From Sporomusa silvacetica DSM 10669 (lineage in GTDB: Bacteria; Bacillota; Negativicutes; Sporomusales; Sporomusaceae), in contig NZ_LSLK01000109.1 of the NCBI RefSeq assembly GCF_002257705.1, forward strand, positions 49,272 to 113,271: DNA of 64,000 bases. Direction: 5' to 3'. The notes under the pieces are model-generated. The model ran no database searches. It had not been told where the DNA came from and was given only the letters and a program-made list of their open reading frames with translations. Position 1 is the first letter of the stretch, and every line of letters begins with the position of its first letter. Both the position numbers and the translations under genes were made by a program. Below are positions 25,812 through 34,345 of this stretch, piece after piece.

Positions 25812-27252
25812 TTTTTTCTCCCCTCAAAAATGAATAAGTGTTTTGTTCGAGCCACCAATCTGTATAAGGAAGCTTACTGTGTTTAGCCACATTTTTTATA
25901 TAAGCGGGATTGGAGATGGCGTCATCTATCGTTTGGCCAAAGCGAATTAAGCCGTCATATAGCATTTCTGTAGGTTCATTGCCGGCAAAAATCGAGGGAA
26001 TGCCCAGTTTAGCTGCCCAGACAGTTGTGATATGCCGGGAAATGGCGATGTCCGGTTTGTGTTTATTAATGGCATTAGCTACTTCAAAGGCTTGTTTGTT
26101 ACAAACGCCAATATGGAAATTGCCGTAATGCTTGAGGTCAAACTTAAGAAAATTTAGTCGCTCATCATCGTTATCAAATTTCTGGTCATGGTGCCAGATG
26201 CAGGTTCCCGCAACATCCATGCCCAAATCCTTAACAAGGGCAATGATGTTGTAGGCTAACGGACCGCCTGCGGCAATAAAAGCTCTTTTACCAGTTAGCT
26301 TGCTGCGAAGCCGCTCAAGATCTTTGGCAATCTTTTCTTTTTCCGAAGTGATAACTTTTTCAACTTCTGCTTCTTTATGGAACATCCGGCCAATTTCGCG
26401 CAGCATTTCATCAGAAGCCTTGATGCCAAACGGAGCAGGGGCTTTCACTTCCGGTACGCCGAAATGCTGCTCAAGGCCGGCGGCAAGATAACTTCCCAGC
26501 GATTCGCAGTACTGTACTGTTGCTGCTGCTTCGGAGATGTGCTCAATTGTGGAAAGCGGGACAATGTGGTTAGGGCGCAGGCCAAGCTGTTTAAAAACAC
26601 TTTCAAAGAGAAAGCGGTGTTGAAAACTGATTACATTAATTAAATCCGGCTGTTTTTGGCGTGCCGGTTTGACGATTTTTCGGAGAATGCTGTGATTGGA
26701 GGAGTCAAAGCCTGTTGCCCAAATATTTGTCCGGAAGCCTTCACACAGAGTAGCGACAACCGGAATCCCCAGTTCTTCTTCCAGTTCGTCACAAATACCG
26801 GGAACATCGTCGCCGATAATGGCCGAAGCGCAAGTGGTTGTAACAAAAATAGCCTTAGGGCTAAAGCGACGTTTGGCTTCCCTGATGGCTTTTTCCAGTT
26901 TAGCGCCACCACCGTAAATGGTATCTTTTTCATCAAGATTGGTATTGATATATTTGACATTATGGACGGGATAACCCATACGCCTGTTGCCTAGCCGGAA
27001 GGTAGCGTTACGGTAAGGAATATCAGCGGCACAACCTGCAGGGCCATGCTCGACAACAGCCGCATCCTGAATCTGTGTAAACAGGTTCATAACCTGGTCA
27101 GCACTGCAAGAGCCACATTGTGTAAACGATCGCTCCCGGTTGGGAAAATCATTTTTACTGAGCAGATGGGCAGCATCTCCCTCATACCCGGTTAAAGTTC
27201 GCAGTCTGGATTCCCGGAGTTCAACTGCCGGTTCATTTAAATTAATACTCAT
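25804..27252 (-). CDS. Nitrogenase-like component 1, alpha (D-type) subunit, pair 3
   Basis: 482 residues. P-cluster ligands are Cys49 (CGSCSAD), Cys74 (GPAGCAAD) and Cys141 (TTTCASAIIGDD); Cys249 (VQYCESLGSYLA) matches NifD Cys275. The His442-equivalent region is FAGNEPTEMLYDG, and the His195 region is TGFDSSNH. First gene of a minus-strand unit D3-K3 behind leader element E9. The GGAGGAAA site upstream of the ATG is strong. Confidence 0.88.
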   Translation of the reverse strand: MSINLNEPAVELRESRLRTLTGYEGDAAHLLSKNDFPNRERSFTQCGSCSADQVMNLFTQIQDAAVVEHGPAGCAADIPYRNATFRLGNRRMGYPVHNVKYINTNLDEKDTIYGGGAKLEKAIREAKRRFSPKAIFVTTTCASAIIGDDVPGICDELEEELGIPVVATLCEGFRTNIWATGFDSSNHSILRKIVKPARQKQPDLINVISFQHRFLFESVFKQLGLRPNHIVPLSTIEHISEAAATVQYCESLGSYLAAGLEQHFGVPEVKAPAPFGIKASDEMLREIGRMFHKEAEVEKVITSEKEKIAKDLERLRSKLTGKRAFIAAGGPLAYNIIALVKDLGMDVAGTCIWHHDQKFDNDDERLNFLKFDLKHYGNFHIGVCNKQAFEVANAINKHKPDIAISRHITTVWAAKLGIPSIFAGNEPTEMLYDGLIRFGQTIDDAISNPAYIKNVAKHSKLPYTDWWLEQNTYSFLRGEKNV

Positions 27253-27311
27253 TTACTTTTCCTCCATTTCTGATACCATTAGTAAGAGTTTTTTGTTGTA
27301 TTGAACTGAAA

Positions 27312-27381
27312 ATAAAAAAAGATTGAAAACTAAGCATATTTTTAAAATATACCGTAGCCTTCAATCTTTTAATGATCAGCT
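27312..27381 (-). promoter_or_regulatory. Leader-RNA switch element E9
   Basis: Minus strand: AGCT, GA, P1 TCAUU/AUUGA with one mismatch, A, GGCT, then an imperfect terminator whose outer stem is GATTGAA/TTCAATC followed by a T-run. The outer pair of P0 is A-U. It controls D3-K3. Confidence 0.75.
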
Positions 27382-27591
27382 AATTTTACTATGTATTTAT
27401 GTAAAACATTATGCGGATTACGTCAAAAAGTCCATGATGAAGCCGCAAGTAATAATGAAATAATAGTACTACAGAGTATTGGTACTGTCAATGGAAAATC
27501 TGGAATAAAACGTAATTTAAAAGAACAGTAAGCTATTGACTTTATGGAGAAATATGAAATAATAAATATAGTGGAATAATATGGAATAACT
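27382..27591. other. Divergent promoter region between D3 and the GNAT operon
   Basis: No gene seen. It should hold the minus-strand promoter of E9 and the plus-strand promoter of E10; a plausible plus-strand one is TTGACT at 27536 with TAATAA at 27560. Confidence 0.45.
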
Positions 27592-27666
27592 GGCTGATCA
27601 GAACAACTGAAGGCCAAGGATATCGTTTTTCTAAACGGTTTCTTTGGCCTTCAGTTGTTTGTTTTA
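27592..27666 (+). promoter_or_regulatory. Leader-RNA switch element E10
   Basis: GGCT, GA, P1 TCAG/CTGA (27598-27601 with 27607-27610), A, GGCC (27612-27615). The terminator AACTGAAGGCCAA..TTGGCCTTCAGTT also consumes the 3' P1 arm, so terminator and P0-P1 clearly exclude each other. It controls GNAT-NUDIX-methyltransferase. Confidence 0.83.
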
Positions 27667-27744
27667 AAATTGAGGTGAATATGGCCTATTCCGGGAAGAA
27701 CTGGGGAATTTTCCTCAACAGTACAAGAAGTGGAGAGGGTAATT

Positions 27745-28191
27745 TTGAAAATTATTCTTAGAGAATGTAAACCTCAGGACTATATGGACATAACTTTGTT
27801 AAATAAAAATGAAATGGGTTATGAATATCTTGCTGAAGATACAAAGAAGCGATTAGGACAATTACTCAATGATAGTAACCATAAAATATTCGTAGCCATA
27901 ATTAATGATAAAGTAGTCGGTTATATTCACGCCAATAATCATGATTTGTTATATGCCCCACATTTGAAAAATATTATGGGTATAGCTGTTTCATTTGACT
28001 TTAAAAGAAATGGTATTGGAAAAATGCTTTTGAATGAAGTTGAGAAATGGGCACAGAACACAGGTGCTTCTGGCGTCCGCCTGGTATCGGGAGCAACAAG
28101 AATTGGAGCACATGCATTTTATACAAACTGTGGATATACTGGAAACAAAGAACAGAAAAATTTTAAAAAAATGTTTTCAGGAGGTCATTAG
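27745..28191 (+). CDS. GNAT-family N-acetyltransferase
   Basis: About 148 residues. The acetyl-CoA loop is seen in the region FKRNGIGKMLLNEVEKWA, and the C-terminal strand in GAHAFYTNCGY. TTG 27745 follows GGAGAGG by six bases; the GTG at 27730 overlaps that site. The family acetylates small amines; in the sulfur regulons of Bacillus such enzymes acetylate S-alkylcysteines, a possible role here given leader element E10. The substrate is not readable. Confidence 0.8.
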   Translation: MKIILRECKPQDYMDITLLNKNEMGYEYLAEDTKKRLGQLLNDSNHKIFVAIINDKVVGYIHANNHDLLYAPHLKNIMGIAVSFDFKRNGIGKMLLNEVEKWAQNTGASGVRLVSGATRIGAHAFYTNCGYTGNKEQKNFKKMFSGGH

Positions 28192-28689
28192 GTGGAACTT
28201 TGGGATGTACTTGATGAGCAAGGGAATAAAACAGGTAAAACCATTGCACGCGGAAAACCTCTGAGACAAAATGAATACCATCTTCTTGTACATGTATGGA
28301 TGAAAAATAGCAAAGGAGAATTTTTAATTACAAAGCGTACGCCAAGTAAAAAAATATTGCCTAATATGTGGGAAACAACTGTCGGTGCTGCAATTGTTGG
28401 AGAGGATAGTTTAAAAGCTGCATTAAGAGAGGTGAAGGAAGAACTTGGTATTAACTTAACTCCGAAAAATGGGAGATATTTCTTTGGATTAAAAAGACAA
28501 CATAACTTTCAAGCTTTTATAGATGTTTGGTTATTCAAGGAAGAAATCGATATTACAAAAGTTATTTATCAACCAGAGGAAGTCTGTGGAGCAAAATGGG
28601 CAACTCCAAGTCAGATTAAATCCTTGATAAATTTAGGGGAATTTGTGGACACATTTACTTATCTTAAAGATTTATTTAAATTAGCATAG
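28192..28689 (+). CDS. NUDIX hydrolase (IPP-isomerase-like subgroup)
   Basis: 165 residues from a GTG right after the GNAT gene, with AGGAGGTCATTAG upstream. The Nudix box is GAAIVGEDSLKAALREVKEE with the following LG, matching GX5EX7REUXEEXGU except that the sixth box position holds Glu and the loop is normal. The N-terminal ELWDVLDEQGNKTG and the C-terminal region resemble isopentenyl-diphosphate isomerase/YfcD-type proteins. Activity unknown. Confidence 0.85.
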   Translation: MELWDVLDEQGNKTGKTIARGKPLRQNEYHLLVHVWMKNSKGEFLITKRTPSKKILPNMWETTVGAAIVGEDSLKAALREVKEELGINLTPKNGRYFFGLKRQHNFQAFIDVWLFKEEIDITKVIYQPEEVCGAKWATPSQIKSLINLGEFVDTFTYLKDLFKLA

Positions 28690-28708
28690 TTGTCTAGGCT
28701 TTACAGAA

Positions 28709-28837
28709 ATGGATTTAAATCCGAAGCTGCTGAAAGCATTCAAAGATAAAGGAAAACTATTTATAATGCCGCAGATGTGTGCAAACCAAACACCGAGCAA
28801 TTTTTCATGGGTTGCAAGAAAGTGGGGTGAATACTAA
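28709..28837 (+). CDS. Short ORF, 42 residues, unrecognised
   Basis: Reads MDLNPKLLKAFKDKGKLFIM and then PQMCANQTPSNFSWVARKWG before the end. It has no clear ribosome site. The composition is protein-like, and it may be the surviving end or start of a larger gene. Its stop overlaps the proposed ATA start of the methyltransferase. Confidence 0.3.
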   Translation: MDLNPKLLKAFKDKGKLFIMPQMCANQTPSNFSWVARKWGEY

Positions 28838-29475
28838 TAGATAACAAAAAACAGACTCAGCGGAATTATTGGAATGAAAAATATATATCCTATGGTCAGA
28901 ATAAACCTATGTATGATATGTGGCTTGACAAGTATACAGATATTTTGCAGAAATCCCACGATACCCCAATCATTGATCTGGGATGTGGATTTGGTAATGA
29001 CACATTATACTTATGTGAAAGAGGATATAAAGTGATCTCTTGCGATTTTTCAGACGAGGCCCTTAAAAGATTGGAATCATTTATCAATGAACCGGTGACA
29101 AAACTGTTTGATATGACGACAGGATTACCATTCGATACCCAAAGTACAGCAATCATTATCGCAGATCTTTCATTGCACTATTTTTCGTGGCTGACAACAC
29201 AAAAAATCCTTACTGAAATTAAACGGATTTTAAAAAGAAATGGTTCTTTATTAGCAAGGGTTAATTCTGTAAAAGACATCAATCACGGTGCCGGGCAAGG
29301 GACAGTAATTGAGGAAAATTATTATTACCTAGACGGCAAGTGTAAACGATTCTTTGAAAAAAGGCAACTGGATGAGTTGTTTGCTGACTGGGAAGTTATT
29401 CACATTGATGAGTATGAAATGGATAGATACAAAAGCAGTAAGATTCTTTGGGAGATTGCTGCTAAAGTTCCATGA
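28837..29475 (+). CDS. SAM-dependent class I methyltransferase (possible ATA start)
   Basis: The SAM-binding motif I is IDLGCGFGNDTLYLCERG; later motifs include CDFSDEALKRL and IIADLSLHYFSW. The reading frame is open, and reads naturally as protein (NYWNEKYISYGQ), well upstream of the first ATG at 28909. The only codon placed correctly after the GGGGTGA site is ATA at 28837. Either an ATA start is used, or the start codon mutated from ATG and the gene is impaired. Last gene of the E10 operon; small-molecule substrate unknown. Confidence 0.75.
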   Translation: MDNKKQTQRNYWNEKYISYGQNKPMYDMWLDKYTDILQKSHDTPIIDLGCGFGNDTLYLCERGYKVISCDFSDEALKRLESFINEPVTKLFDMTTGLPFDTQSTAIIIADLSLHYFSWLTTQKILTEIKRILKRNGSLLARVNSVKDINHGAGQGTVIEENYYYLDGKCKRFFEKRQLDELFADWEVIHIDEYEMDRYKSSKILWEIAAKVP

Positions 29476-29537
29476 TAGTTACACTATCTTTGACATAGCC
29501 GAAAAAAGTAGAAATTTATCCGCATTTTCTTAATTGT

Positions 29538-30821
29538 CTACCTGCGTATATTCGGGCGAATTTTAACAACTAACCCGCAGGCAAGTAAGCAGAGTATTCC
29601 TCCTGAGATGAAGGGCCATTGATAGCTGCCAAGCAGGGTGTGTAGAGCGCCGCTGGAAAAAGCGGCAAGGGCAGCACCTGCTTGATGGAAAACCATCATC
29701 CAGCCAAAAACGATCCCGCTTTGCTTGCCAAAAATATCGGTAGTTAGCCGTACTGTTGGCGGCACAGTTGCCACCCAGTCCAAACCGTAGAAGACAATAA
29801 AGATTGCTAAATTATAAGTATCTGAAGCCAAATTGAAAGGTAACCATGCAAGAGTTACTCCACGTAACGCATAAAACCAGAATAATAGCCAGCGGTTATC
29901 AAATTTGTCAGAAAGCCAGCCGGCAGCCGTGGCGCCAAGCAAATTAAAAATTCCCGATATTGACAACATGCCTGCAGCTCTGACTTCCGATATTCCATGA
30001 TCGGCACAGGCCGGAATGAAATGTGTGCCGATCAGGCCGCTGGACGTAATGCCACATACAACGAAACTGCTTGTCAATAGCCAGAAATCTCTATTAGTAA
30101 CAGCATTCTTAAAGCCCGTAATCACAACTGTAAAAGATTTGTCTTCTTTCGTGTAATTAGTGCTTGCAGCTTGAGAAGCGCCATAAGGCAATAAACCAAT
30201 ATCACGGGGATCGTTACGCATGAGCAAGCTAACAATTATCATAACAGATATAGCGGAACAGGCTATGAACCAGGTAACTATTTGCCACGTATATATTTCA
30301 AGCAGTTTCGAAAATAATGGCAGAAAAATGAGTTGTCCGGCCGAGCCTGCTGCACTAAATATGCCGATGACTAAGCCACGGCGCTTAGTAAACCAGCGGT
30401 TGGCAACAACCGTTCCTAATACCGGTGAAAAAAATCCACTTCCAGTACCGATGACAACTCCCCATAACACTGTCAAATGCCAGGTGGCGTTCATCTGGGA
30501 TGACAGAGCGGCTCCGACCGCTATCAAACCCAGAGCCAAAGCCATTGTGCGCCGGGTTCCGTATAAGTCTAGTAATGTTGCGGCAAAAGGACCACAAAGA
30601 CCGTAAAGCAGCAGGTTAATTGCTAATGCAAGGCTGATTGCAGACTGGCTCCACCCAAAGTAATGTTCGAATGGAATAATAAGTACTCCTGGTGTGGAAC
30701 GAATACCTGCAGCAAGTATTAATGCTAAAAATGTTGTTAACAGGATAATCCAGCTATAGTGAAGGAGATTATTCGATTTTACGAGTTCACAGTTTTTCCT
30801 ACTTTCCTTGAAAAGAACCAT
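29538..30821 (-). CDS. MFS transporter
   Basis: About 427 residues with 12 membrane spans. The loop between spans 2 and 3 is DLYGTRRTMALALG, and the mid-protein loop WFTKRRGLVIGIFSAAG follows span 4, typical of oxalate/formate- or monocarboxylate-type MFS carriers. Start ATG 30821 with CGGAGGTAA; frames further upstream cross leader element E11 and are not used. The substrate is likely an organic anion, but nothing fixes it. Confidence 0.85.
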   Translation of the reverse strand: MVLFKESRKNCELVKSNNLLHYSWIILLTTFLALILAAGIRSTPGVLIIPFEHYFGWSQSAISLALAINLLLYGLCGPFAATLLDLYGTRRTMALALGLIAVGAALSSQMNATWHLTVLWGVVIGTGSGFFSPVLGTVVANRWFTKRRGLVIGIFSAAGSAGQLIFLPLFSKLLEIYTWQIVTWFIACSAISVMIIVSLLMRNDPRDIGLLPYGASQAASTNYTKEDKSFTVVITGFKNAVTNRDFWLLTSSFVVCGITSSGLIGTHFIPACADHGISEVRAAGMLSISGIFNLLGATAAGWLSDKFDNRWLLFWFYALRGVTLAWLPFNLASDTYNLAIFIVFYGLDWVATVPPTVRLTTDIFGKQSGIVFGWMMVFHQAGAALAAFSSGALHTLLGSYQWPFISGGILCLLACGLVVKIRPNIRR

Positions 30822-30842
30822 AACGTTACCTCCGTTTCCTAT

Positions 30843-30924
30843 TTTTTCAATAAAAAACCTGAAGACAAAACTTCTCCAACGATAATAGGAAGAAGTTTTG
30901 CCTTCAGGTTTTAGCTGATCAGCT
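30843..30924 (-). promoter_or_regulatory. Leader-RNA switch element E11
   Basis: Minus strand: AGCT, GA, P1 TCAG/CTGA, A, GGC, then terminator ACCTGAAGGCAAAACTTCT paired with an AGAAGTTTTG..TTCAGGT arm and a T-run. It lies between the promoter region and the MFS start at 30821. Confidence 0.8.
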
Positions 30925-31014
30925 TTTGTTAATAGTATAATGCTTAACATAGTGAAAAACAATTTGCCGCTGAAAGTTTTTGCATGGTGCTTGGCGTAAA
31001 ACTAAAATATGCAC

Positions 31015-31043
31015 TTGATAAACGGTTGATATCGTGATATCAT
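31015..31043 (+). promoter_or_regulatory. Sigma-A promoter for element E12
   Basis: TTGATA at 31015 and TATCAT at 31038 with a 17-base spacer; element E12 begins 18 bases downstream. Confidence 0.6.
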
Positions 31044-31060
31044 AGTAAAGATGTATGCTT

Positions 31061-31124
31061 GCTGATCAAATGAACCATTTGAAGGCCAAGAACTTCTTTC
31101 GAGAAGAGTCTTGGCCTTTTTTAG
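31061..31124 (+). promoter_or_regulatory. Leader-RNA switch element E12
   Basis: GCT, GA, extended P1 TCAAAT/ATTTGA (31066-31071 with 31077-31082), A, GGC, then terminator GGCCAAGA..TCTTGGCC and T-run. P1 is six pairs here with a sequence unlike the common TCAG/CTGA. It controls D4-K4. Confidence 0.83.
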
Positions 31125-31175
31125 TTGCATTTTTATGTTTTAATAAAATAAATCTGAAACTGGAGGCAAAGAGAA

Positions 31176-32702
31176 ATGACGATTAATTTAAGCACAGCTG
31201 TTGTGGAAAGCCGCGAACAAAGGTTGGGCACGATTATTGCGTGGGATGGAGCAGCAAGCGACTTGTCAAAAGAATCAGCATATGCGCGTGGCAGCTGTGA
31301 AGCAGGCTGCGGGGGACAGAGGCTTTGTGAACTTTCCGGTCCGTTTACGCAGGGGTCTGTTTGCAGTGAACAAATGGTAGAGTGTCAGGCAGGCAATGTT
31401 AGAGAGGCAGTACTTATCCAGCATTCACCAATTGGCTGCGGTGCCGGACAGGTAATTTATAATTCCATATATCGCAATGGTCTGGCTATGAGGAAGTTGC
31501 CAGTGGAAAATCTACATATGATTAGTACAAATCTCCAGGAAGGAGATATGATTTTTGGCGGTATTGAAAAATTAGAGCAGTCCATTCGTGATGCATGGGA
31601 GCGGCATCATCCCAAGGCCATTTTTATTGCTACTTCCTGCGCCACAGGAATTATCGGTGATGATGTTGAGAGTGTAGCCAAAAAGTTGGAAACGGAAATA
31701 GGTATTCCGGTAGTCCCGCTGCACTGCGAGGGCTTTAAATCAAAGCATTGGAGTACTGGGTTTGATGCAACTCAGCATGGGATTATGCGGCAAATTGTCC
31801 GTAAAAAGCCGAAAAAAAGGCAGGATGATTTGGTTAATGTCATTTGCCTATGGGGATCAGATGTGTTTACTCCTATGTTGAAGGAACTGGGACTACGAGT
31901 AAATTATGTTGTTGATTTGGCGACAGTGGGAGAACTGGAGCAGCTTTCCGAAGCCGCTGCTACCGTTGGTTTTTGCTATACATTGGCTTCTTATCTGGCA
32001 GCCGGCTTGGAACAAGAATTTGGTGTGCCGGAAGTGAAAGCGCCTCAGCCTTATGGTTTCGCCGGAACAGATGCTTGGCTAAGGGAATTGGCTCGAGTTA
32101 CTCACCGGGAAGAACAGGCAGAAGCTTATATTGCCAAAGAACATGCCCGTATTGCCCCGCGGTTGGCTGAGCTGCGAGAGCAGCTAAAAGGTATAAAGGG
32201 GTATGTGGCAACCGGGTCGGCTTATGCACATGGTTTAATTGCGGTATTGAGGGAATTAGGCGTTGAGGTGAATGGGTCACTGGTTTTTCATCATGATCCT
32301 ATATATGATAGCCATGACCCCCGTCAGGATTCGCTGGCTCATCTGGTCGATCATTATGGGGAGGTCCCATCATTTACCGTAAGTAATCGCCAGCAATATC
32401 AGTTTTTCGGATTATTGCAGCGGGTAAATCCGGATTTTATCATAATCAGGCATAATGGTTTGGCCCCGTTAGCTTCCCGACTGGGAATTCCGGCTGCTCC
32501 GCTGGGGGATGAGCATCATGCGTTGGGGTATCAAGGAATCATTAATTTGGGGGAGACTATTTTGGAAATTCTGGCGCATAAGAAATTCCATCAAGATCTG
32601 GCCGCTCATGTTAAATTGCCGTATAAAAAAGAATGGCTGGATTTAAAAGAACCGTTTGCGCTGGTGAAAAAGGCAAATTCATTGGATGCGGAGAGATTAT
32701 AA
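31176..32702 (+). CDS. Nitrogenase-like component 1, alpha (D-type) subunit, pair 4
   Basis: 508 residues. P-cluster ligands by spacing are Cys63 (GSVCSEQ), Cys88 (PIGCGAG) and Cys155 (ATSCATGIIGDD); Cys267 (VGFCYTLASYLA) matches NifD Cys275. The His442-equivalent segment is LGDEHHALGY, the only copy with histidines near that place. The N-terminus holds three extra cysteines (41, 45, 51), which could bind another cluster. First gene behind leader E12; the start has GGAGG. Followed by K4 with one base between the genes. Confidence 0.88.
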   Translation: MTINLSTAVVESREQRLGTIIAWDGAASDLSKESAYARGSCEAGCGGQRLCELSGPFTQGSVCSEQMVECQAGNVREAVLIQHSPIGCGAGQVIYNSIYRNGLAMRKLPVENLHMISTNLQEGDMIFGGIEKLEQSIRDAWERHHPKAIFIATSCATGIIGDDVESVAKKLETEIGIPVVPLHCEGFKSKHWSTGFDATQHGIMRQIVRKKPKKRQDDLVNVICLWGSDVFTPMLKELGLRVNYVVDLATVGELEQLSEAAATVGFCYTLASYLAAGLEQEFGVPEVKAPQPYGFAGTDAWLRELARVTHREEQAEAYIAKEHARIAPRLAELREQLKGIKGYVATGSAYAHGLIAVLRELGVEVNGSLVFHHDPIYDSHDPRQDSLAHLVDHYGEVPSFTVSNRQQYQFFGLLQRVNPDFIIIRHNGLAPLASRLGIPAAPLGDEHHALGYQGIINLGETILEILAHKKFHQDLAAHVKLPYKKEWLDLKEPFALVKKANSLDAERL

Positions 32703-32703
32703 G

Positions 32704-34086
32704 ATGGCTAATACAGAAATAAGCAATACTAAGGCACAAACCTTTCCGATTGTGCGAAAAACTAATTCGATACAGCAAATCCGTTATGGCTGCTCGATTG
32801 CAGCCCTGCACAGTGCAGCGGCCATTCCTGGAGTCATTCCGATTACCCATTGTGGTCCCGGCTGCGTAGATAAGCAGTTTATGAATATAGCTTTTTACAA
32901 TGGTTTTCAGGGGGGCGGTTATGGCGGCGGTGCTGTTGTGCCAAGTACCAATGCGACAGAAAAAGAAGTTATTTTTGGCGGAGCTGAGCGGTTGCGAGAA
33001 CTCATCGCTGCCTCGCTTAAAGTGTTGGATGCTGACTTGTTTGTGGTTTTGACAGGCTGCATCTCCGATTTAGTAGGGGACGACGTAGGTTCGGTAGTCA
33101 GTGAATTTCAACAACAAGGCGTGCCCATTGTGTTTGCCGAGACTGGCGGTTTTAAAGGCAATAACTTTATCGGACATGAACTGGTTACGCAGGCGATTAT
33201 CGATCAGTATGTAGGAGACTATAACGGTCCTCAAGAGAAAGGCACTGTCAATGTCTGGTCGCTGCTGCCGTACCACAATACATTTTGGCGCGGCGATCTT
33301 ACGGAAATCAAGAGAATTCTTGAAGGGGCCGGGCTTAAGGTTAATATCCTTTTCGGCTATGAATCAGAAGGAATTTCCGAGTGGAAAAATATCCCTAAGG
33401 CGCAGTTTAATTTAGTGCTTTCACCTTGGTTGGGGCTTCATACCGCTCAGCATTTAGAGGAAAAATATGGTCAGCCGTTTTTGCACATTCCAGTCATTCC
33501 TATTGGGGCTCAAGAGACAAGCGCCTTTCTCCGCAAAGTGGTAGAATTTTCCGGCCTTGATACTGCGCAAGCCGAACGGTTTATTGCGCAGGAAGAAACA
33601 AGTTATTACAATTATTTAGAGAGTTTCGCCGACTTTTATGCGGAATATTGGTGGGGACTGCCAGCCAAGTTTGCTGTTGTTGGTGACAGCGCCTACAATC
33701 TTGCGTTGACTAAGTTTTTGGTTAATCAGTTGGGCATTATTCCAGGCAAACAAATTATTACGGAAAATCCGCCGGAGGAATACCGGGAGGCGATTCGTCA
33801 GCAGTATCAAACGATTGCTAAAGATGTTTCGACCGATGTTGAGTTTGAGGATGACAGTTATCTTATTCACCAGATTATTCGTCAGACTAAATTTGGTCAC
33901 AAGCCACCTATTATCTTTGGTACCACGTGGGAACGTGATCTTGCCAAAGAATTGAAAGGTGCCATTGTGGAAGTCGGTTTTCCCGCCTCGTATGAAGTCG
34001 TTATATCCAGAGCCTATATTGGCTATCGCGGTGCACTTACATTATTGGAAAAAATTTACACAACTACGGTAGGTGCCAGTGCTTAG
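32704..34086 (+). CDS. Nitrogenase-like component 1, beta (K-type) subunit, pair 4
   Basis: About 460 residues. ATG 32704 follows GGAGAG; an in-frame ATG at 32686 inside D4 is less likely. P-cluster ligands are Cys30 (RYGCSIA), Cys54 (GPGCVDK) and Cys119 (LTGCISDLVGDD); there is an extra Cys50. The N-terminal arm is about 18 residues longer than in K1-K3. It ends with GYRGALTLLEKIYTTT. Confidence 0.88.
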   Translation: MANTEISNTKAQTFPIVRKTNSIQQIRYGCSIAALHSAAAIPGVIPITHCGPGCVDKQFMNIAFYNGFQGGGYGGGAVVPSTNATEKEVIFGGAERLRELIAASLKVLDADLFVVLTGCISDLVGDDVGSVVSEFQQQGVPIVFAETGGFKGNNFIGHELVTQAIIDQYVGDYNGPQEKGTVNVWSLLPYHNTFWRGDLTEIKRILEGAGLKVNILFGYESEGISEWKNIPKAQFNLVLSPWLGLHTAQHLEEKYGQPFLHIPVIPIGAQETSAFLRKVVEFSGLDTAQAERFIAQEETSYYNYLESFADFYAEYWWGLPAKFAVVGDSAYNLALTKFLVNQLGIIPGKQIITENPPEEYREAIRQQYQTIAKDVSTDVEFEDDSYLIHQIIRQTKFGHKPPIIFGTTWERDLAKELKGAIVEVGFPASYEVVISRAYIGYRGALTLLEKIYTTTVGASA

Positions 34087-34168
34087 AAGTATCAAATTTG
34101 GCAGGAGATTTGTATTTTGAAAGAATAATTTAATCTGAGTAAAAAACAATCCATAAGATTTATTACTG

Positions 34169-34240
34169 ACTGACTTAACAAAAGTAAGAGGTTATATTCC
34201 TATAAAAATGGAATATGACCTCTTACTTTTGGTTTTATTT
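34169..34240 (+). promoter_or_regulatory. Leader-RNA switch element E13
   Basis: ACT (34169), GA, P1 CTTA/TAAG (34174-34177 with 34185-34188), A, GGT (34190-34192). A-U replaces G-C at the first P0 pair and P1 is entirely different, both compensated. The terminator AAGTAAGAGGT..ACCTCTTACTT includes the 3' P1 arm and ends in TTTTATTT. It controls the GNAT at 34346. Confidence 0.78.
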
Positions 34241-34345
34241 ATTTGCTAGTGACTATCTGACGGATTGAACGATAGCCTAATTATCTGGGAGAAACATTTT
34301 TGTATGTGGGAAGGCATAAAATTTTTTTCGATGGGGGAGTTAATA

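Noticed and set aside
15779..34086. D/K pairs as a true N2-fixing nitrogenase
   Set aside because: The second cofactor ligand His and His195 are not conserved, the NifK N-terminal arm is missing, and no nifH, nifB, nifE or nifN genes accompany them.
15779..34086. D/K pairs as chlorophyllide reductase or CfbCD
   Set aside because: The BchN/B and CfbD proteins lack the NifD Cys275 equivalent that is conserved in all four D chains, and no tetrapyrrole genes are near. The UroD-like proteins carry methyltransferase zinc motifs instead.
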